Source: Clostridia bacterium
GTDB lineage: Bacteria; Bacillota_A; Clostridia; Oscillospirales; Acutalibacteraceae
Reading direction: 5' to 3'
Assembly (NCBI GenBank): GCA_017549665.1
Contig: JAFYUD010000220.1
Span: 15,814 to 79,813 of the forward strand
DNA length: 64,000 bases
Each line of letters opens with the position of its first letter. The first letter of the stretch is position 1. Positions 8,801-19,389 of the stretch are shown here, piece by piece. The notes under the pieces were generated by a model that saw nothing but the letters and a program-made list of their open reading frames with translations, did no database searches and was not told the DNA's origin. Both the position numbers and the translations under genes were made by a program.

Positions 8801-10087
8801 TTGGAAACTACGAAAAATACAAAATTATATTTTGGCAGACCCGGAAGTATGTATGGTCTTCTCAGTTTACTTGTTATGTTGTTTTTGACAATGTATCAGG
8901 TTTTGATGAGTTATCTTGTTTTATCAAAAGACAGTGAGAATTTCTCTGAATTACTGATATATTTTGCAGTATATATTATTGTTGAATGGATTTATTATTT
9001 TATATTTGCTGTTGTTCAGAACCGCCATATCAGCCTTGAGCTTATAGGTTTTGCGTTATCATCTGTCAGTCTGTTTGTTACAGCAAGTGTTTCTCCCACA
9101 AAAGCATTAACTCAATTCGGTGCTATATTTATCGGATTATTTGTTTTTATCATAATGGTTTTATACATGAGAAGTACCACAAGAACAGGTGCTTTGAGAA
9201 TACCTATGGCAGTTGCTGCATTAGGTTTGCTTGCTTTTACTCTTGTATTTGCTTCATATACCAATGGTGCAAAAAACTGGATATATTTAGGTCCTGTTTC
9301 AATTCAGCCTTCTGAATTTGTTAAACTAGCTTTTATTTATGTCGGAGCTGCTCCTCTTGATAAAATTCAGTCATCAAAATCATTGACAGCTTATGTTCTG
9401 TTTGCAGTTTCCTGTGTCGGATTGCTCGGTCTTATGTCTGACTTTGGTACCGCACTTATATATTTTGCAACATTTATTATAATTGCATTTCTTCGTTCAG
9501 GTGATATTCGTACAATTGTTATGATTTGTACAGCAGCTGTTATCGGTGCAATTATTATTCTTACTATGAAATCATATATTCTCACAAGATTTGCAAGTTA
9601 TCGTCATATATGGGAGCATATGTATGATTCAGGTGGTTATCAGCAGACAAGAACGCTCATTTATTCTGCAAGCGGAGGATTTTTTGGCGTCGGACTCGGA
9701 AACGGACATCTTCGTGATGTTTTTGCCGCTACAGAAGATCTTATTTTCGGTTTGCTTTGCGAAGAACTTGGTATGCTTTCCGCTTTTCTGATTGTAATAT
9801 GTCTTGCAGGTCTTGCACTTGCTGCTGTTTATAATGCTAAATTTGCGAGATCCTCATTCTTTACAATTGCGGCTTCAGCTGCTGCAGGTATGATTATTGT
9901 TCAGACAGCGCTAAATATATTCGGTGTTACTGATTTCCTGCCGCTTACCGGTGTCACACTCCCCTTTGTAAGCCGTGGTGGATCAAGTATGATATGCTCA
10001 TGGGGTCTTCTTGCTTTCATTAAAGCTGCAGATTCTCGTTCTTATCCTCAGTTACATAAAAGTAAAACGGAGGGCAAAATACGATGA
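8801..10087 (+). CDS. SEDS peptidoglycan polymerase (FtsW/RodA/SpoVE family)
   Basis: A polytopic membrane protein, 428 residues, of the SEDS family of peptidoglycan glycosyltransferases that polymerise lipid II. Diagnostic segments are GAKNWIYLGPVSIQPSEFVKL, DFGTALIYFATF, GLGNGHLRDVFAATEDLIFG and PFVSRGGSSM near the C-terminus. About ten transmembrane helices are apparent. The start codon is TTG, preceded by CGGAGTG; no ATG fits better. It overlaps the downstream PBP gene by 4 bases (ATGA), the translational coupling typical of a SEDS/class-B PBP pair. RodA, FtsW and SpoVE cannot be told apart here; the FHA neighbour favours a RodA-type partner. Confidence 0.9.
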   Translation: METTKNTKLYFGRPGSMYGLLSLLVMLFLTMYQVLMSYLVLSKDSENFSELLIYFAVYIIVEWIYYFIFAVVQNRHISLELIGFALSSVSLFVTASVSPTKALTQFGAIFIGLFVFIIMVLYMRSTTRTGALRIPMAVAALGLLAFTLVFASYTNGAKNWIYLGPVSIQPSEFVKLAFIYVGAAPLDKIQSSKSLTAYVLFAVSCVGLLGLMSDFGTALIYFATFIIIAFLRSGDIRTIVMICTAAVIGAIIILTMKSYILTRFASYRHIWEHMYDSGGYQQTRTLIYSASGGFFGVGLGNGHLRDVFAATEDLIFGLLCEELGMLSAFLIVICLAGLALAAVYNAKFARSSFFTIAASAAAGMIIVQTALNIFGVTDFLPLTGVTLPFVSRGGSSMICSWGLLAFIKAADSRSYPQLHKSKTEGKIR

Positions 10088-11454
10088 CAATTATCAATAA
10101 ACGAATTATTGCTGTATTTTCGATTATTTTTATATTTATTTTTTTTGTCGGAATTCTGATGTTCTCAATGTTTGCACACTCTGACGAATATGCTCTGAAA
10201 TCTGTAAATTATCATTTGTATGAAAGCGGTGTTCTTCTTAATGCAGGTGACATTGTTGATGTAAACGGTAATAAACTTGCATATACAGAAAACGGCGAAA
10301 GAAAATACAGTGATGATTCTTCAATCAGAGCCGCATTACTTCATATTATCGGTGATAATCAGGGATTTATAGACGGTGGTATACAGGATACTTTCCGTGT
10401 TGAATTATGTAATTATAACCTGATTTACGGCGTTAACAGCAAACTGAAAAATAAGGTCAGACTTACTCTTGATTCTGAGCTTTGTGCTTATTCTTATAAT
10501 CAGCTATTACCTTATAAAGGTTGTGTAGCTGTATGTAATTACAAAACGGGTGAGCTTGTTTGTATTGCTTCTTCTCCGTCATATGATATGTTTGATAAAC
10601 CTTCAGATATGGAGAATAATCCTGATTACGAAGGTGTATATATAAACAGACTTTACGGTGGATTGTTTACTCCCGGTTCTGTATTCAAACTTGTAACCTC
10701 ACTTGGTGCTATTGAAAATATTGACGATATTCATACAAGAACTTTTACTTGCACAGGTTCTTTTAAAACAGGTCAGGGTACAATTATTTGTAATGATATT
10801 CACGGTCAGATAACCTTCGATGAGGCATTGAAGTATTCCTGTAATAGTGTTTTCGCTCAGATAGCAATTGAAATGGGCTATGAAAAATTACAGAATTCTT
10901 TTGATAAAGCAGGCCTTGGTCAATCTTATAAAAACTGTGACAGAATTAAAAATAATTCAGGTAAGTTCCGTCTGACAAATGAGAGTACATCATCAGATAT
11001 CGGCTGGACTGCAATCGGTCAGGGCGATACACTTATAAATCCTTATTCATTCCTTACTTTTGTATGTGCAATTGCAAATAACGGACAGGCTTATCTTCCC
11101 TATTTTGTTGCGTCCGCCGAATCATCTTCCGGAAATGAAGTTTATTATGTCAAGCCCGAATTAGCTGATATTTCAATTAATGAAACAACTGCTAAAACAT
11201 TAAAAGAAATGATGCGCAAAACCGTTAATGAGTATTACGGAGATTACCGATTCGGAAATCTTGTAATGTGCGGAAAAACCGGTACGGCAGAACGTGATAA
11301 TGAAAAACCTCACGCGTGGTTTGCAGGATTTTCTTATGATGAAAAATTTCCTTATGCAATTGTTACTGTTATTGAAAACAGCGGCTCAGGTCTGCAGTAT
11401 GCAGGAACCGCTTCTTCAAATATATTGCAAAAACTATATTCTCAATTATATTAA
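10084..11454 (+). CDS. Penicillin-binding protein transpeptidase (PbpA-like)
   Basis: A class-B-like PBP, 456 residues, cross-linking peptidoglycan together with the adjacent SEDS polymerase. One N-terminal transmembrane anchor (about residues 8-30), a short pedestal region, then the transpeptidase domain with all three active-site motifs: SVFK (Ser199-Lys202), SCN (252-254) and KTG (398-400). The N-terminal region is compact and no PASTA repeats are present, as in actinobacterial and clostridial PbpA. Translationally coupled to the SEDS gene (ATGA overlap). It lies 18 bp before the ABC transporter genes, on the same transcript as far as can be seen. Confidence 0.9.
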   Translation: MTIINKRIIAVFSIIFIFIFFVGILMFSMFAHSDEYALKSVNYHLYESGVLLNAGDIVDVNGNKLAYTENGERKYSDDSSIRAALLHIIGDNQGFIDGGIQDTFRVELCNYNLIYGVNSKLKNKVRLTLDSELCAYSYNQLLPYKGCVAVCNYKTGELVCIASSPSYDMFDKPSDMENNPDYEGVYINRLYGGLFTPGSVFKLVTSLGAIENIDDIHTRTFTCTGSFKTGQGTIICNDIHGQITFDEALKYSCNSVFAQIAIEMGYEKLQNSFDKAGLGQSYKNCDRIKNNSGKFRLTNESTSSDIGWTAIGQGDTLINPYSFLTFVCAIANNGQAYLPYFVASAESSSGNEVYYVKPELADISINETTAKTLKEMMRKTVNEYYGDYRFGNLVMCGKTGTAERDNEKPHAWFAGFSYDEKFPYAIVTVIENSGSGLQYAGTASSNILQKLYSQLY

Positions 11455-11472
11455 TCACAGGGAGAAAAATTT

Positions 11473-12174
11473 ATGAGTTTTATTGAAATGGATTCTGTTT
11501 ATAAAAGATACAGAATGGGGGAAGTCACTATTAATGCAGCTGATAATGTTACATTTTCAGTTGAACAGGGTGAATTATGTATGATTGTCGGTCCCAGTGG
11601 TGCCGGTAAAACAACAGTTCTTAATATTCTCGGCGGTATGGATGAATGTAATGACGGAAGAGTCCGTGTCGGCGGTGAATTGATTAATAATTACAATCAG
11701 AAGAAACTTACCGATTACAGAAGATACGATGTAGGATTTGTCTTTCAGTTCTACAACCTTGTTCCTAATCTTACTGCACTTGAAAATGTTGAACTTGCTT
11801 CTCAGATAAGTTCAAAAGCATTGAATCCTGTTAAAGTTCTTGAAAAAGTCGGTCTCGGTGACAGAATGAACAACTTCCCTGCTCAGCTTTCAGGTGGTGA
11901 GCAGCAGCGTGTTGCAATTGCACGTGCTCTTGCAAAAAATCCCAAATTGCTTCTTTGTGATGAACCTACAGGAGCTCTTGACTATAAAACCGGTAAACAG
12001 ATTCTTTCTTTATTACAGCAGACATGCCATAACACAGGCATGACAGTTATAATTATCACACACAATCAGGCCATTACACCTATTGCAGATAGAATTATTA
12101 CAATGAAAAACGGCCGAGTCAACAGAATCGAAATTAATGAAAATCCCATTTCCGTTGATATGATAGAATGGTAA
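11473..12174 (+). CDS. ABC transporter ATP-binding protein (MacB/LolD type)
   Basis: A 233-residue cytoplasmic ATPase that powers the permease encoded next. Walker A is GPSGAGKTT, the signature is [15 protein letters not shown] and Walker B is [12 protein letters not shown], the last typical of the LolD/MacB/FtsE group. The Q-loop block reads [25 protein letters not shown] precedes the ATG. Such pairs act as mechanotransmission or extrusion systems rather than classical importers. It follows the PBP gene closely, so co-transcription with the cell-wall genes is likely. Confidence 0.92.
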   Translation: MSFIEMDSVYKRYRMGEVTINAADNVTFSVEQGELCMIVGPSGAGKTTVLNILGGMDECNDGRVRVGGELINNYNQKKLTDYRRYDVGFVFQFYNLVPNLTALENVELASQISSKALNPVKVLEKVGLGDRMNNFPAQLSGGEQQRVAIARALAKNPKLLLCDEPTGALDYKTGKQILSLLQQTCHNTGMTVIIITHNQAITPIADRIITMKNGRVNRIEINENPISVDMIEW

Positions 12175-12187
12175 CGGAGGAATTATT

Positions 12188-15100
12188 TTGAGCATTGCAT
12201 TATTATCAGATATTCTTCGCTCAATAAGAAAATCAATGAGCAGATTCATATCATTGATTATGATTGTTGCGTTAGGAACCGGATTCTTTGTAGGTATTAA
12301 ATCTGCCGGTCCTTCAATGAGTGAAACAGCTGAAGAATATTTCAAATCAAATAATCTTATGGATATCAGGGTGCAGTCTCCTATCGGACTTACTGATGAT
12401 GATATTCAGACATTAAAAGACATAAAAGGCGTCAACGGTGTAATGGGTCAGAAATTTGCTGACGCACTTATTCTTGTAAACGGACAGCCTGAAATAGATA
12501 TTGACGGTTCTCAGATCAGTACACGAGCATATGGTATAAATCTTGCCAAGCTTCAGGAATATTATTATGGTGTTTACGATGAGAACTTTATCAACAGACC
12601 TACATTAATTGAAGGAACATATCCTACAAAAAATAATCAATGTCTTGTTGATGAAAGTGCTCTTTCAACACCTGACAGCTTCAAAATCGGTAATATCATT
12701 TCTTTTGAAGCTGATAAAAAGACTGATTTATCAGGCCTTGCTGTAACAGAATTTGAAATTGTAGGTATTATCCGTTCACCTTACTATCTTTCTTTTGAAC
12801 GAGGAAACAGCCTTGTTGGCAGCGGTAAAATAGGTACTTATATTTACATTCCCGATTCGGCATTCACAACTGACTACTACAGTGAAATTTATGTTTCACT
12901 CGCAGATAGTGATAATTATGATCCTTTTTCCTCCGAATATAATGACTATGTGAATTCATTTGTTTCATTGATTCAATCTGTTTCAAGTGCAAATGTAAAT
13001 AAAAGAGCTGACTCTTTAAAACAAACATTACCTAAAGAAATTGCTGATGCTGAAAAAGAATATAACTCATCAAAAAAACTTATTGATGATGGTCTTAAAA
13101 CTGCAGAAAATCAGGTAAAGCTCTTCCAGAAATATGTTGATGACCCTGAAGGTTCATATCAGGATGCTGTAAATCAGGCTGCAAATGCTCTTGGTATTGC
13201 AGAAGATGAATTTAACGGAAATTCACTTGAGTATAATCAGGCAATTCAGACATATAATCAGAATTTACAGGCATATAAGGCTGCTACTGCAGAACAGAAA
13301 GATAAATATGCAAAATGGCTTGAAGCTAATGAAAAATATAATGCAACAGCAAATTTGCTTACAACTGCACAAAGTACGGTAAATTCAACAAAACAACTTA
13401 TTTCTTCAACTAACACTGTCATCACATCAACGAGTGATGTTCTTACATCTCTCGAAGATTATCAGAATGGCAAACTCAATGATGATCAGATTTCACAGAT
13501 TCTGGGGACAATGCAGGCTATCAATCCTGATCTTTATGCTTCCATTACTTCCCTTTCTGCTGTAAGTATGGCTACTGAAGCAATTGCTCTTATTAATCCT
13601 TATCTTACTCAGCAGAAAGAACAGCTTGCAATCTACGAACAGGATCTGGCTCAGAAACAGAAAGAACTTGATGAATATAATAAGACTTTTGAAGCAGCTG
13701 CGGTATATCTTGCTACAGCAAAAGCTGCATTCGAAGAAGCTGATAAAAAACTGGCAGCAGCATATGATCAGCTTGAAGCATTTCATACTCAGCTTCAGGG
13801 CTCTCAGAGTGAACTTTCAATGGCCCAGATTGAGCTGATGATTAATCAGAATGCTGTAAGTAATGATCTTGATATGCTTAAAGCAACAATTACAAATGCA
13901 AAAACATATCTTGACAAAGCTGTTGAAGAATATAATAACTTAAAAAGAATAAGTGACACAACGTTAGTTTCTTCTTATAATAAGATTGAAAATTCTAAGA
14001 AACTTTATGCTAAACTTGATTCTGCTAAGTGGAATGTTTATGACAGAAATGACACACCGGGATTCAGCAGTTATGAAGGGGCTGTTAACACTGTTTCTGC
14101 CCTTGCAAACATATTTCCTGTTATATTTTTCCTTGTAGCTGCACTTGTTTGTCTTACAACTATGACAAGAATGGTTGAAGAAGAAAGAACGCAGATGGGC
14201 ACACTTAAAGCTATTGGTTATTCCAATTCAACAATTGCTAGCAAATATCTGATTTATTCATTATTTGCAAGTATTATCGGTGTTGCACTCGGTATTGTTC
14301 TTGGTATTTACCTTCTTCCTTTCGCTATATTCAAGGCATATTCTATTATGTTCTCAATGCCGACGATTGTTTTTACATTCCCTGTTATTTATATAATTAT
14401 CGGCACTTCTATTTCACTTCTGACAACAATAATTGCCTCTGCAGTTGCATCTGTACGTGAATTAAAGGTAAATCCTGCATTCCTTATGCGCCCCAAAGCT
14501 CCAAAACCAGGCAAACGTGTTCTTCTTGAAAGAATCAGATTTATCTGGAAACGTATGTCATTTACAAGTAAGGTTACAATAAGAAATCTTTTCAGAAAAA
14601 AATCCAGACTTATAATGACAGTTCTCGGTATAGGAGGTTGTACAGCACTTATCCTCGGTAGCGTAGGCTTATATTTCTCTGTCAACAATATTATGAAAAA
14701 ACAATATGATGACGGTGGAATTGCAAAATATGATATGCAGATTGTTTTTGATGAAGAACAAGATGAAGAATCTGTTCTTATGAAAACACTTCGTAATGAT
14801 ATCAGAATCAAAGAAATGATGCTTACATCTATGATTTCTGTAACAGGTGGTTCAGACAGAGTTGAAAAAAGCGAAGATGTATATCTGTTTGTTCCTAAAA
14901 ATTCATCAGAACTCAATAAATATATTGATCTCAAAAACAGAAAATCAGGTGAACAAATTACACTTGATGATACTGGTGCTGTTATAACAGAAAAATTCGC
15001 TAATGATACTGATACGGTGATTGGTGATAAAATATGGATTAAAACAGCTGACGGTGAAATATTTTCAATTCCTGTTGCTAATATTACAGAAAACTATACA

Positions 15101-15727
15101 TTCAGTTATGTTTATCTTTCTGAAAACCTCTATCAGTACCTCTTCCAGGAATCTGTTGATTATTCTTATGCAATATGTACTGTTGATGATATGGTTTTCG
15201 GAAAAACAAACAATAATAGTTCAAATGTTTCTCAGTTAACAACTGACCTTATGAACTATGCTGATATCAATGCAGTTGCATTTGTAACGGATACAATCGA
15301 TTCACTTAATGAAGTAATCAATGTTCTCAGTTTTGTAATTCTGATTTTTATAATATCAGCAGGGATTCTTGCATACATTGTTCTTTATAATCTCAGTAAT
15401 ATCAATATTTCTGAACGACATCGTGAACTTGCTACAATCAAGGTTCTTGGCTTCCACGATAAAGAAGTATCGCAATATATTTATCGTGAAAATATTGTTC
15501 TGACATTAATAGGCATAGCTCTTGGTATCGGACTCGGTGTTCTGATTCATAAATTACTTATCATATTCTGTTCGGTTGATGCAGTTATGTTTGTTCAGAC
15601 TCTTACATGGTACAGCTATCTTATTGCAACAGGACTTACTGTAGTTTTTGCATTAATTGTAAATACAATAATGCATAAGAAAATGAAAAAAATTGATATG
15701 GTTACTTCGCTTAAAGCAATTGAATAA
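12188..15727 (+). CDS. Large FtsX/MacB-type ABC permease with extracellular coiled coil
   Basis: A 1179-residue membrane protein with two FtsX-like transmembrane modules. One helix near the N-terminus (ISLIMIVALGTGFFVGIKSAG) precedes a very large extracytoplasmic region. Its first part looks MacB-PCD-like, and residues about 275-610 are rich in Ala, Gln, Glu and Lys heptads and predict long coiled coil. Three helices follow (about 640-760), then another after RNLFRKKSRLIMTVLGIGG, a second extracytoplasmic domain and three C-terminal helices. The start codon is TTG behind ACGGAGGA. It forms the transporter with the ATPase 13 bp upstream. Export of, or mechanical coupling to, an envelope substrate is inferred; the substrate is unknown. 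Confidence 0.88.
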   Translation: MSIALLSDILRSIRKSMSRFISLIMIVALGTGFFVGIKSAGPSMSETAEEYFKSNNLMDIRVQSPIGLTDDDIQTLKDIKGVNGVMGQKFADALILVNGQPEIDIDGSQISTRAYGINLAKLQEYYYGVYDENFINRPTLIEGTYPTKNNQCLVDESALSTPDSFKIGNIISFEADKKTDLSGLAVTEFEIVGIIRSPYYLSFERGNSLVGSGKIGTYIYIPDSAFTTDYYSEIYVSLADSDNYDPFSSEYNDYVNSFVSLIQSVSSANVNKRADSLKQTLPKEIADAEKEYNSSKKLIDDGLKTAENQVKLFQKYVDDPEGSYQDAVNQAANALGIAEDEFNGNSLEYNQAIQTYNQNLQAYKAATAEQKDKYAKWLEANEKYNATANLLTTAQSTVNSTKQLISSTNTVITSTSDVLTSLEDYQNGKLNDDQISQILGTMQAINPDLYASITSLSAVSMATEAIALINPYLTQQKEQLAIYEQDLAQKQKELDEYNKTFEAAAVYLATAKAAFEEADKKLAAAYDQLEAFHTQLQGSQSELSMAQIELMINQNAVSNDLDMLKATITNAKTYLDKAVEEYNNLKRISDTTLVSSYNKIENSKKLYAKLDSAKWNVYDRNDTPGFSSYEGAVNTVSALANIFPVIFFLVAALVCLTTMTRMVEEERTQMGTLKAIGYSNSTIASKYLIYSLFASIIGVALGIVLGIYLLPFAIFKAYSIMFSMPTIVFTFPVIYIIIGTSISLLTTIIASAVASVRELKVNPAFLMRPKAPKPGKRVLLERIRFIWKRMSFTSKVTIRNLFRKKSRLIMTVLGIGGCTALILGSVGLYFSVNNIMKKQYDDGGIAKYDMQIVFDEEQDEESVLMKTLRNDIRIKEMMLTSMISVTGGSDRVEKSEDVYLFVPKNSSELNKYIDLKNRKSGEQITLDDTGAVITEKFANDTDTVIGDKIWIKTADGEIFSIPVANITENYTFSYVYLSENLYQYLFQESVDYSYAICTVDDMVFGKTNNNSSNVSQLTTDLMNYADINAVAFVTDTIDSLNEVINVLSFVILIFIISAGILAYIVLYNLSNINISERHRELATIKVLGFHDKEVSQYIYRENIVLTLIGIALGIGLGVLIHKLLIIFCSVDAVMFVQTLTWYSYLIATGLTVVFALIVNTIMHKKMKKIDMVTSLKAIE

Positions 15728-15734
15728 AATAATT

Positions 15735-15762
15735 AAGGAGCAGTCAATTGACTGCTCCTTTT
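15735..15762. terminator. Bidirectional terminator between ABC permease and pyrI
   Basis: A perfect 26-base palindrome (15735-15760) with AAGGAGCAG/CTGCTCCTT arms, flanked by short A and T tracts, in the gap between converging genes. Confidence 0.75.
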
Positions 15763-15773
15763 GTACTATTTAA

Positions 15774-16211
15774 TTATTTAATATCTCCGTGCTTTTTCTT
15801 GCTTTGTGATTCACAGTAAATACATCTGTAAACAAGGTTTTCACGATCTGTAAGTTTAAATATATTGGGGAGTTCTTGCTCGATTGAAGTAATACATCTG
15901 GGATTTGTGCATTTGATAACACCTTCAATTCTTTCAGGAGGCTCAATATGACGTCTTTTTACCACTTTACTGTCTTCAATAATACTTACAGTAACACCGG
16001 GTGCAAGATAACCGAGAACATCAAGGTTGACATCAATGGGTTCACAGATTTTAAGAATATCTTTTCTGCCCATTTTAACGCTTGAAGCATTTTTGATGAT
16101 TGCTACCTGACACTCAAGTTTGTCAAGATTAAGTGCTTTGTAAATTTCCATAGCACCACCTGCCTGAATATGGTCAAGAACAACACCGTTTGTAATTGTA
16201 TTGAGAATCAT
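15774..16211 (-). CDS. pyrI: Aspartate carbamoyltransferase regulatory chain
   Basis: The 145-residue regulatory subunit of aspartate transcarbamoylase. The N-terminal nucleotide-binding domain (GVVLDHIQAGGAMEIYKAL) is followed by a C-terminal zinc domain with four Cys in two pairs (CTNPRC and CIYC). In class-B enzymes such subunits carry allosteric feedback by CTP and ATP on PyrB. Last gene of the pyr operon, 1 base from pyrB. Confidence 0.95.
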   Translation of the reverse strand: MILNTITNGVVLDHIQAGGAMEIYKALNLDKLECQVAIIKNASSVKMGRKDILKICEPIDVNLDVLGYLAPGVTVSIIEDSKVVKRRHIEPPERIEGVIKCTNPRCITSIEQELPNIFKLTDRENLVYRCIYCESQSKKKHGDIK

Positions 16212-16212
16212 A

Positions 16213-17124
16213 TTAGTTTACCCCCAATAACTTCATTATAAGAGCCATTCTGATAAATTTACCGTTGAGTGCCTGTTCAAAATAACAAGCTCTGGAGTCA
16301 TTATCAATTTCAACTGAAATCTCGTTAACTCTGGGCAACGGATGAAGAATGGAAAGATCACTCTTAGCTTTTTCAAGTTTTGACATATTGAGAATATATG
16401 TATCCTTGAGTCTTAGATAATCTTCTTCATTGAAAAATCTTTCTCTCTGCACTCTTGTCATATAAAGAATATCAAGCTCGGGAATAGCTTCTTCAAGGCT
16501 TCTTGTTTCAATATATTCTATATTACTCTTGTCAAGTTCCTGCTTAATATATGAAGGAACTTTAAGTTCATCAGGTGAAATGAGAACAAATTTAACATTC
16601 TCATATCTTGCCATAGCACCGATAAGTGAATGAACTGTTCTTCCGAATTTCAGATCACCGCAAAGCCCTACTACAAGATTATTGAATCGTCCCTTCTCTC
16701 TGTTGATTGTAAGAAGGTCTGTGAGAGTCTGAGTGGGATGATTATGCCCACCGTCACCTGCATTGATAATAGGAACAAGAGAATGCATTGATGCAACGAG
16801 AGGTGCACCTTCTTTGGGATGACGCATTGCAATAATATCAGCATATCCGCTGCATACTCTTACCGTATCAGCAACGCTTTCACCTTTTGATGCAGAAGAA
16901 TTATCTGCAGATGAGAAGCCGAGAACATTACCACCGAGTTCATACATCGCAGCTTCAAAGCTGAGCCTTGTTCTTGTTGATGCTTCATAGAAAAGTGTTG
17001 CAAGTTTCTTACCTTTGCATTTTTCGGAATACTTTGCAGGGTTTGCAATAATATCTTTTGCAACATCAATCAGTTCATCAATTTCCTGTGTTGTAAGCTC
17101 TTTGATATCAATAAGGCTTCTCAT
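16213..17124 (-). CDS. pyrB: Aspartate carbamoyltransferase catalytic chain
   Basis: Catalyses carbamoyl phosphate plus aspartate to N-carbamoylaspartate, the first committed step of pyrimidine synthesis. About 303 residues. The carbamoyl-phosphate loop STRTRLSFE, the [11 protein letters not shown] block and the [10 protein letters not shown] block are intact. The ATG at 17124 follows AGGTG by 6 bases and gives the usual family start ([10 protein letters not shown]); a GTG at 17133 is the alternative. With the ATG start it follows the pyrE stop with a 1-base gap, which implies translational coupling. It pairs with PyrI. Confidence 0.96.
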   Translation of the reverse strand: MRSLIDIKELTTQEIDELIDVAKDIIANPAKYSEKCKGKKLATLFYEASTRTRLSFEAAMYELGGNVLGFSSADNSSASKGESVADTVRVCSGYADIIAMRHPKEGAPLVASMHSLVPIINAGDGGHNHPTQTLTDLLTINREKGRFNNLVVGLCGDLKFGRTVHSLIGAMARYENVKFVLISPDELKVPSYIKQELDKSNIEYIETRSLEEAIPELDILYMTRVQRERFFNEEDYLRLKDTYILNMSKLEKAKSDLSILHPLPRVNEISVEIDNDSRACYFEQALNGKFIRMALIMKLLGVN

Positions 17125-17125
17125 A

Positions 17126-17758
17126 TTATGCACCTATCCAGCTTTCATCGGAAGGATTGTTTCTGAATTTGATAAGTCTTGCAATGTCTTCAGGCTTAAT
17201 GTAGCCTTCATCAGCAGCAACTTCTGCAATAACATCGAAATTTGTAAGGCTGACATTCTTCACGTTTGCTGCAGCAAGTCTGTCAATACCCTTCTGCATA
17301 CCGTATGTGAAGATGCTGACAATACCGAGCACTTCTGCACCAACTTCACGGAGAGCATCTACAACATCAATAACGCTGCCGCCTGTTGAAATAAGGTCTT
17401 CAACAACAACAACCTTCTGACCTGCTTCAAGTTTGCCTTCGATCCTGTTCTGTCTGCCGTGGTCTTTGTTGCCTGAACGGACATACCCCATAGGCATATC
17501 AAGAAGATGAGCTGCAATAGCTGCATGTGCGATACCTGCAGTGCTTGTACCCATAAGAACTTCGCATTCGGGATATTCTTTCTTTACAGTTTCTGCAATT
17601 GCACTTTCAACAACTACTCTGTGTTCGGGTGCTGTAAGGATGAGTCTGTTATCGCAATAAACAGGGCTCTTGATGCCGCTTGCCCATGTGAAGGGCTCTT
17701 CGGGACGGAAGAAAACAGCACCGATTGATAATAAAGCTTTAGCTACTTTTTTCTGCAT
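17126..17758 (-). CDS. pyrE: Orotate phosphoribosyltransferase
   Basis: Converts orotate and PRPP to orotidine 5'-phosphate. 210 residues, type I PRTase fold. The PRPP-binding motif [13 protein letters not shown] is intact, and the flexible-loop KDHGRQN segment lies before it. AAGGAGA precedes the ATG. Fifth gene of the operon. The enzyme draws on PRPP made by the synthase at 58967-60157. Confidence 0.95.
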   Translation of the reverse strand: MQKKVAKALLSIGAVFFRPEEPFTWASGIKSPVYCDNRLILTAPEHRVVVESAIAETVKKEYPECEVLMGTSTAGIAHAAIAAHLLDMPMGYVRSGNKDHGRQNRIEGKLEAGQKVVVVEDLISTGGSVIDVVDALREVGAEVLGIVSIFTYGMQKGIDRLAAANVKNVSLTNFDVIAEVAADEGYIKPEDIARLIKFRNNPSDESWIGA

Positions 17759-17779
17759 TTTATATATCTCCTTTTGATT

Positions 17780-18478
17780 TTATCCTACAAATTCTTTTAC
17801 GCATCTTCTGTAAGCTGCTACAGGATCTTCAGCAGCAGTAATGGGACGACCTACAACAATGTAATCAGAACCGATTTCCTTTGCTTTTTCGGGTGTTGTA
17901 ACACGTACCTGATCACCTACATCACCGTCAGCAAATCTGATACCGGGAGTAATTGTATAGAATTCAGCGCCACATACATCGTGAACTTTTGAAGCTTCAA
18001 GAGGTGAACAGACAACACCGTCAAGACCTGCTTTTTTTGCGTTTGCAGCGTAATGCATCACAACTTCGTCTATGGGCTTGTCTATAAGAAGATCAGTCTT
18101 CATTCTTTCTTCACTTGTTGAAGTAAGCTGTGTAACAGCAAGAAGAATAGGTCTTGTACCGTCAGGTCTTGTAAGACCTTCGATAGCAGTTTCCATCATA
18201 GCGATTGTTCCGCCTGCATGAAGGTTGCACATATCAACATCAAGTGCTGAAAGTACCGACATAGCTTTTTTTACTGTGTTAGGAATGTCGTGAAGCTTGA
18301 GATCAAGGAAAATCTTGTGACCTCTTTCTTTGATTTCACGTACGATTGAGGGGCCTTCTGCATAAAAAAGTTCCATACCGATTTTTACAAAAGGTTTCTC
18401 CTCCTTGAAATTATCAAGGAATTTCATACATGCGTCTTTACCTGCAAAATCACAGGCAATAATTACGTCTTTACCCAT
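17780..18478 (-). CDS. pyrF: Orotidine 5'-phosphate decarboxylase
   Basis: Decarboxylates OMP to UMP. 232 residues, TIM-barrel. The catalytic [11 protein letters not shown] motif (Lys-Asp-x-x-x-Asp type) is present, with VCSPLEA and the TPGIRF phosphate-binding segment. The ATG overlaps the pyrD stop (TAATG), behind AGGAGG. Confidence 0.95.
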   Translation of the reverse strand: MGKDVIIACDFAGKDACMKFLDNFKEEKPFVKIGMELFYAEGPSIVREIKERGHKIFLDLKLHDIPNTVKKAMSVLSALDVDMCNLHAGGTIAMMETAIEGLTRPDGTRPILLAVTQLTSTSEERMKTDLLIDKPIDEVVMHYAANAKKAGLDGVVCSPLEASKVHDVCGAEFYTITPGIRFADGDVGDQVRVTTPEKAKEIGSDYIVVGRPITAAEDPVAAYRRCVKEFVG

Positions 18479-19389
18479 TAGTGAGCGCCTCCTATTATAT
18501 CTTTAAGATTATTTATACCGTATTTCTGCATTACAGCGGGTAAATCTTCAATTATCTTTTTGCAAACAAAAGGATCAATAAGATTTGCCGCACCGATTTC
18601 TACTGCTGTTGCACCTGCAAGCATCATTTCAATTACATTTTCTGCTGTTGAGATGCCACCCATACCGATAATTGGAATATTGACAGCTTCGTATACTTTA
18701 TAAACCATTGAAAGTGCTACGGGAAGAATTGCAGGGCCTGAATAACCGCCTGACTTATTATATACAACAGGCTTTTTGGTTTTAAGGTCAATTCTCATCC
18801 CCATAAGTGTATTAATCATACTGATACCATCTGCACCGGCTTCTTCACAAGCCTTCGCAATGGAAACGATATCTGTAACATTGGGGCTGAGTTTTATATA
18901 AACAGGTTTTGTTGTAACAGCTTTGACTGCTTTTGTTACTTCAAAAGCAGAGTCACAAGATGTACCGAAACTCATTCCTCCGCCATGTACGTTAGGACAA
19001 CTTATATTGACTTCAATTATACCGACCTGATCTTCTTTATCAATTTTTTCACAGCAATAAACATATTCATCAAGTGAAAAACCGCTGATATTGGCAACAA
19101 CAGGCTTATGGAAGCACTGTCTGAGTTTCGGTAATTCCTCGGCAATTACCTTTTCGATGCCCGGATTCTGAAGACCTACAGAGTTAATCATACCAGAATA
19201 ACATTCAGCAATTCGGGGGGTGGGATTTCCGAAACGTGGTTCTTTTGTTGTTCCTTTGAAGGAGAATGAACCGAGAATATTAATGTCATAAAGCTCTGCA
19301 AATTCATAACCAAAACCAAATGTTCCGCTTGCTGGAATAAGAGGATTATCAAGCTCTATACCGCATAAATTTACTTTTGTGTTTACCAT
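18478..19389 (-). CDS. pyrD: Dihydroorotate dehydrogenase, class 1B catalytic subunit
   Basis: FMN enzyme oxidising dihydroorotate to orotate. 303 residues. Class 1B marks are [16 protein letters not shown] with the catalytic Cys in this region, and [19 protein letters not shown]. The adjacent pyrK confirms the NAD-linked 1B form. It overlaps pyrK by 7 bases and has AAGGAGG as ribosome binding site. Confidence 0.95.
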   Translation of the reverse strand: MVNTKVNLCGIELDNPLIPASGTFGFGYEFAELYDINILGSFSFKGTTKEPRFGNPTPRIAECYSGMINSVGLQNPGIEKVIAEELPKLRQCFHKPVVANISGFSLDEYVYCCEKIDKEDQVGIIEVNISCPNVHGGGMSFGTSCDSAFEVTKAVKAVTTKPVYIKLSPNVTDIVSIAKACEEAGADGISMINTLMGMRIDLKTKKPVVYNKSGGYSGPAILPVALSMVYKVYEAVNIPIIGMGGISTAENVIEMMLAGATAVEIGAANLIDPFVCKKIIEDLPAVMQKYGINNLKDIIGGAH

